Of a stretch of 7,628 nucleotides of DNA, positions 5,272 to 7,628 are shown piece after piece. The notes under the pieces were generated by a model that was not told the DNA's origin, did not search any database, and was given only the letters and a program-made list of their open reading frames with translations. Position numbers and translations under genes: made by a program. How positions within the stretch are numbered: position 1 is the stretch's first letter; each line of letters opens with the position of its first letter. Source of the stretch: an uncultured Clostridia bacterium (lineage in GTDB: Bacteria > Bacillota > Clostridia > Christensenellales > UBA3700); contig CAMWSW010000040.1 of NCBI GenBank assembly GCA_947176975.1, positions 1 through 7,628 on the forward strand, in the 5' to 3' direction.

Positions 5272-7628
5272 ATGGGCGAGATAACTTGGACGAAAGAACA
5301 ACTTGACGTCATCAACAGCGTCGACGCAAATACTCTCGTTTCGGCGTCTGCGGGAAGCGGTAAGACGACGGTCATGCTAGAGCGAATCGTCAGAATTATC
5401 ACGGGCGAAAGTGGCAAGAAAAAAACTCCTTTGAAAAGGATAATAATGGTGACTTTCAACGAGTCAGTCGCAAGCGAACTCAAGAGCAAAATAAGCGCTC
5501 GACTTGCAAAAAAACTTGCAGTCAGCGACGACAAGGATTATTTGCGTGAACAGATAGAGGACGTTCCGCTTGCAGACATATCCACTATGCACTCTTTGTG
5601 TTCAAGCATTATCAAAAACAACTTTGAGTATCTCGGCATACAGCCGTCTTATTCCATAGTCGACGACAGCGAAAAGCAAGTGCTCTTCGGTAAAGCCGTC
5701 GCCAACGTAATGAAAGAGTACAGAGAGAATTACGATTATCAAATAGATATACTCATCAATTATCTTGGCGGAGAAGACAGATTTTGCAGTACGCTTGCCA
5801 AATTATACGCCTTTTTGGAAGCTCAACTCGACAGAGAAGCTTATCTTAAAGAAATTGCGTTTGCGTGCTACGACGGCGACTTCAAGAAAAGCAAGCTTGC
5901 CAAGAGATATCTTGCGGAATTTCACGAAGAATGTTTTGACTTGCTGGGTCAAGGCAAAGATATGCAGACGCTCTTTGAGAGCAAAGGATTGTATAAACAT
6001 TTAGAACACGTCCAATCTTTGATTGACTATTTAAACAAACTTTATCAGACTCAAGATATCCAAGAACTTGCAGAGGTAGTAAAGTTTGCTCCCAAATTCG
6101 CCAACGTACCGACGCTTCCAAAAGAGCAAAAAGACGAGTGTGCCGAGCATCAAGAGAATTATAAGGCGTACAAAGCGGAAGTAACCAATTTGGTTGACAA
6201 ACAACTCAAATCGCTTTTCCCCGCGTCGTATTCGCAGATTCAGCAAGACCTCGACAGAAACAAAGAATACCTCGTAAGGCTTGTGGATATATTGAAAATG
6301 GTATGCGGAGAATATGCCGCATTGAAGCAAAAGGACAATAAGATGGATTTTGCCGACCTTGAGTATTATGCGGTCAAGGCTATGCAAAACGACGACATCG
6401 CAAGCGAGTTGGCGTCGAGCTACGATTATATTTGCGTCGACGAATATCAAGACATCAACGCCGTGCAGGAGTATATTTTGACGAGACTCTCGAGCGGTAA
6501 GAATTTGTTTATGGTGGGCGACGTCAAGCAGAGTATCTATCAATTCAGAATGACAGATCCCAAGATATTTTTGGACAAATACAAACTGTATAAGCAAATG
6601 CCTCAACTCGGCAATGCTTTTTCTCTCAACAGCAATTACCGCTCTTGCAAAGAAGTGATCGATTTTGTCAACTCCATATTCGACGTCATAATGAAAGAGG
6701 ATATGGGCGGTATCGACTACAAAAAAGACAGCAGACTTTTGCAAGGCAATCTTGATTACGAGGTGCAAGACGATATTGCTATTCGCATTGCGCACTTTCC
6801 AAAAGACACGAAAGAGTTGGAAATACCAATGCCCGAAGACGGCGTATACAGCGTAATGCAAGACGCGCAAGAAGGCGTATCTTTCTCAAGTCAAGAAGGC
6901 AAATATATCGCAAGACAAATCAAGTCGCTTGTTGGGAAAAAACAAATTCAAGTGTCGTCTGCCGAAGGCGGTATGCCGTATAGAAAAGTCAGATATTCCG
7001 ATATATCGTTGCTGTGCGCTACCAGAAACGCCAACGTCGAGAGCATAATAGGCGAGTTGAAGTCGGCAGGTATACCCGTCGACGGAGGTAAGATTCTCAA
7101 GGAAAAGAACAACTCTTGCGTAAGTCTTTTCACTTCCTTTGTCAGAGTGCTTGACAATTATCGCCAAGACGTACCTTTGGCGGAGATTATGACTAGCAAA
7201 GTCTTTGCAAATTTCACTTATATGGATTTGACGAAGATAAAGATGAGCGTCGGCAAAGTCGACTTTTTCCACGAGGCTGTGGATAGGTATATCAAAGAGC
7301 GCGACGACGATTTGCAAAGACGGCTCAAAGAGTTTTTTAATATGCTTGCCAAATATCGCCGTATGGCTTCCTTTATGAGTATTGATATGCTTCTTCGCAG
7401 AGTGATAGCTGACTTTAATTATCAGGCGTATACGACGTCCGTTGGGGGCGGAGCAAGCGAATTCGCAGGACTTGAGAGCTTTATACAGTCGTTAGAGGGC
7501 AAGCCGTACAACGGCAGTCTGTCCAAGTTTGTCGAAGCCGTCGACTCGACTGCCGACTTTGGCAAGGTGTCGGGCGAAGTTGGATTTGAGGGAGATTGCG
7601 TAGTCACCAATACAATGCACAGCAGTAA
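5272..7628 (+). CDS. addA: ATP-dependent helicase/nuclease subunit A (AddA), 3' end beyond the window
   Basis: AddA is the UvrD-like 3'-5' helicase motor and second nuclease of the AddAB break-resection complex. The frame is open from ATG 5272 to the last base, giving 785 residues plus two bases, or roughly two thirds of a typical AddA of about 1,200. The motifs occur in family order: W6/Q10 Q-motif, Walker A SASAGSGKT (24-32), motif Ia VTFNESVASEL (60-70), ISTMHSLC (103-110), Walker B YICVDEYQD (386-394), GDVKQSIYQFR (416-426), LNSNYRS (452-458), and NTMHSS (780-785). The last is the start of the family's TIHxSKGLEF motif, where the window ends. The rest of the second helicase lobe and the C-terminal nuclease are therefore missing from view, not from the gene. 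A GTG at 5266 would add two residues. Motif Ia is unusual, with NES where TNA is common. It is cotranscribed with addB, with only two bases between the addB stop and this ATG. Confidence 0.95.
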   Translation, partial: MGEITWTKEQLDVINSVDANTLVSASAGSGKTTVMLERIVRIITGESGKKKTPLKRIIMVTFNESVASELKSKISARLAKKLAVSDDKDYLREQIEDVPLADISTMHSLCSSIIKNNFEYLGIQPSYSIVDDSEKQVLFGKAVANVMKEYRENYDYQIDILINYLGGEDRFCSTLAKLYAFLEAQLDREAYLKEIAFACYDGDFKKSKLAKRYLAEFHEECFDLLGQGKDMQTLFESKGLYKHLEHVQSLIDYLNKLYQTQDIQELAEVVKFAPKFANVPTLPKEQKDECAEHQENYKAYKAEVTNLVDKQLKSLFPASYSQIQQDLDRNKEYLVRLVDILKMVCGEYAALKQKDNKMDFADLEYYAVKAMQNDDIASELASSYDYICVDEYQDINAVQEYILTRLSSGKNLFMVGDVKQSIYQFRMTDPKIFLDKYKLYKQMPQLGNAFSLNSNYRSCKEVIDFVNSIFDVIMKEDMGGIDYKKDSRLLQGNLDYEVQDDIAIRIAHFPKDTKELEIPMPEDGVYSVMQDAQEGVSFSSQEGKYIARQIKSLVGKKQIQVSSAEGGMPYRKVRYSDISLLCATRNANVESIIGELKSAGIPVDGGKILKEKNNSCVSLFTSFVRVLDNYRQDVPLAEIMTSKVFANFTYMDLTKIKMSVGKVDFFHEAVDRYIKERDDDLQRRLKEFFNMLAKYRRMASFMSIDMLLRRVIADFNYQAYTTSVGGGASEFAGLESFIQSLEGKPYNGSLSKFVEAVDSTADFGKVSGEVGFEGDCVVTNTMHSS

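Noticed and set aside
3805..5360. Several AGCGG pentamers as Chi sites
   Set aside because: AGCGG is the B. subtilis Chi, but the Chi of this organism is unknown and a pentamer recurs by chance at this density.
6031..6870. 279-codon open frame on the minus strand opposite addA
   Set aside because: It lies wholly antisense to the conserved AddA helicase motifs, lacks a promoter or ribosome binding site, and its translation (many His, Val, Phe, Leu) looks like the mirror of the sense codon bias.
1..7628. CRISPR arrays, tRNA or rRNA genes, insertion sequences, a phage or defence island
   Set aside because: No regularly spaced repeats, cloverleaf, rRNA motifs, transposase or integrase motifs were seen on either strand; AddAB is a core repair system here, not evidence of a new defence locus.

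Overview
The window looks like a chromosomal segment of a low-to-moderate GC Bacillota bacterium, most likely an uncultured clostridial lineage. The grounds are an AddAB-type (not RecBCD) recombination operon, a lipobox signal peptide, a canonical AAGGAGG ribosome binding site and Gram-positive style extended -10 promoters. The genus cannot be named from sequence alone. TGA is used as a normal stop codon.

Layout. Positions 3-602 (+) encode an uncharacterised, probably N-terminally cut protein: a Val/Glu/Lys repeat, a low-complexity linker and a compact C-terminal domain. Positions 603-764 carry no gene but hold a GC-rich segment (about 65% GC over 621-705) with several nested inverted repeats. 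A perfect 13-bp hairpin at 765-796 has T-runs on both strands and serves as a bidirectional terminator for the convergent genes. Positions 826-1863 (-) encode a predicted lipoprotein of unknown function. A 91-bp divergent promoter region follows, then addB (1955-5269, +) and addA (from 5272, running off the window end).

How the genes work together. AddB and AddA form the helicase-nuclease that resects double-strand breaks and prepares 3' single strands for RecA. The genes are tightly coupled: the addA ribosome binding site lies inside the last codons of addB. The AddB here keeps the iron-sulfur cysteines and nuclease residues but has no Walker A motif at its N terminus, as in RexB-type subunits. 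The lipoprotein and the first gene have no evident functional link to addAB.

The most distinctive signals are: (1) both divergent genes have extended -10 promoters placed so that transcription should start at or within about 3 nt of the start codon, with no Shine-Dalgarno sequence, which predicts leaderless mRNAs; (2) the structured GC-rich intergenic element; (3) the AddB without Walker A. I found no CRISPR array, tRNA, rRNA, transposase or recognisable defence island, and no convincing new multi-gene system.
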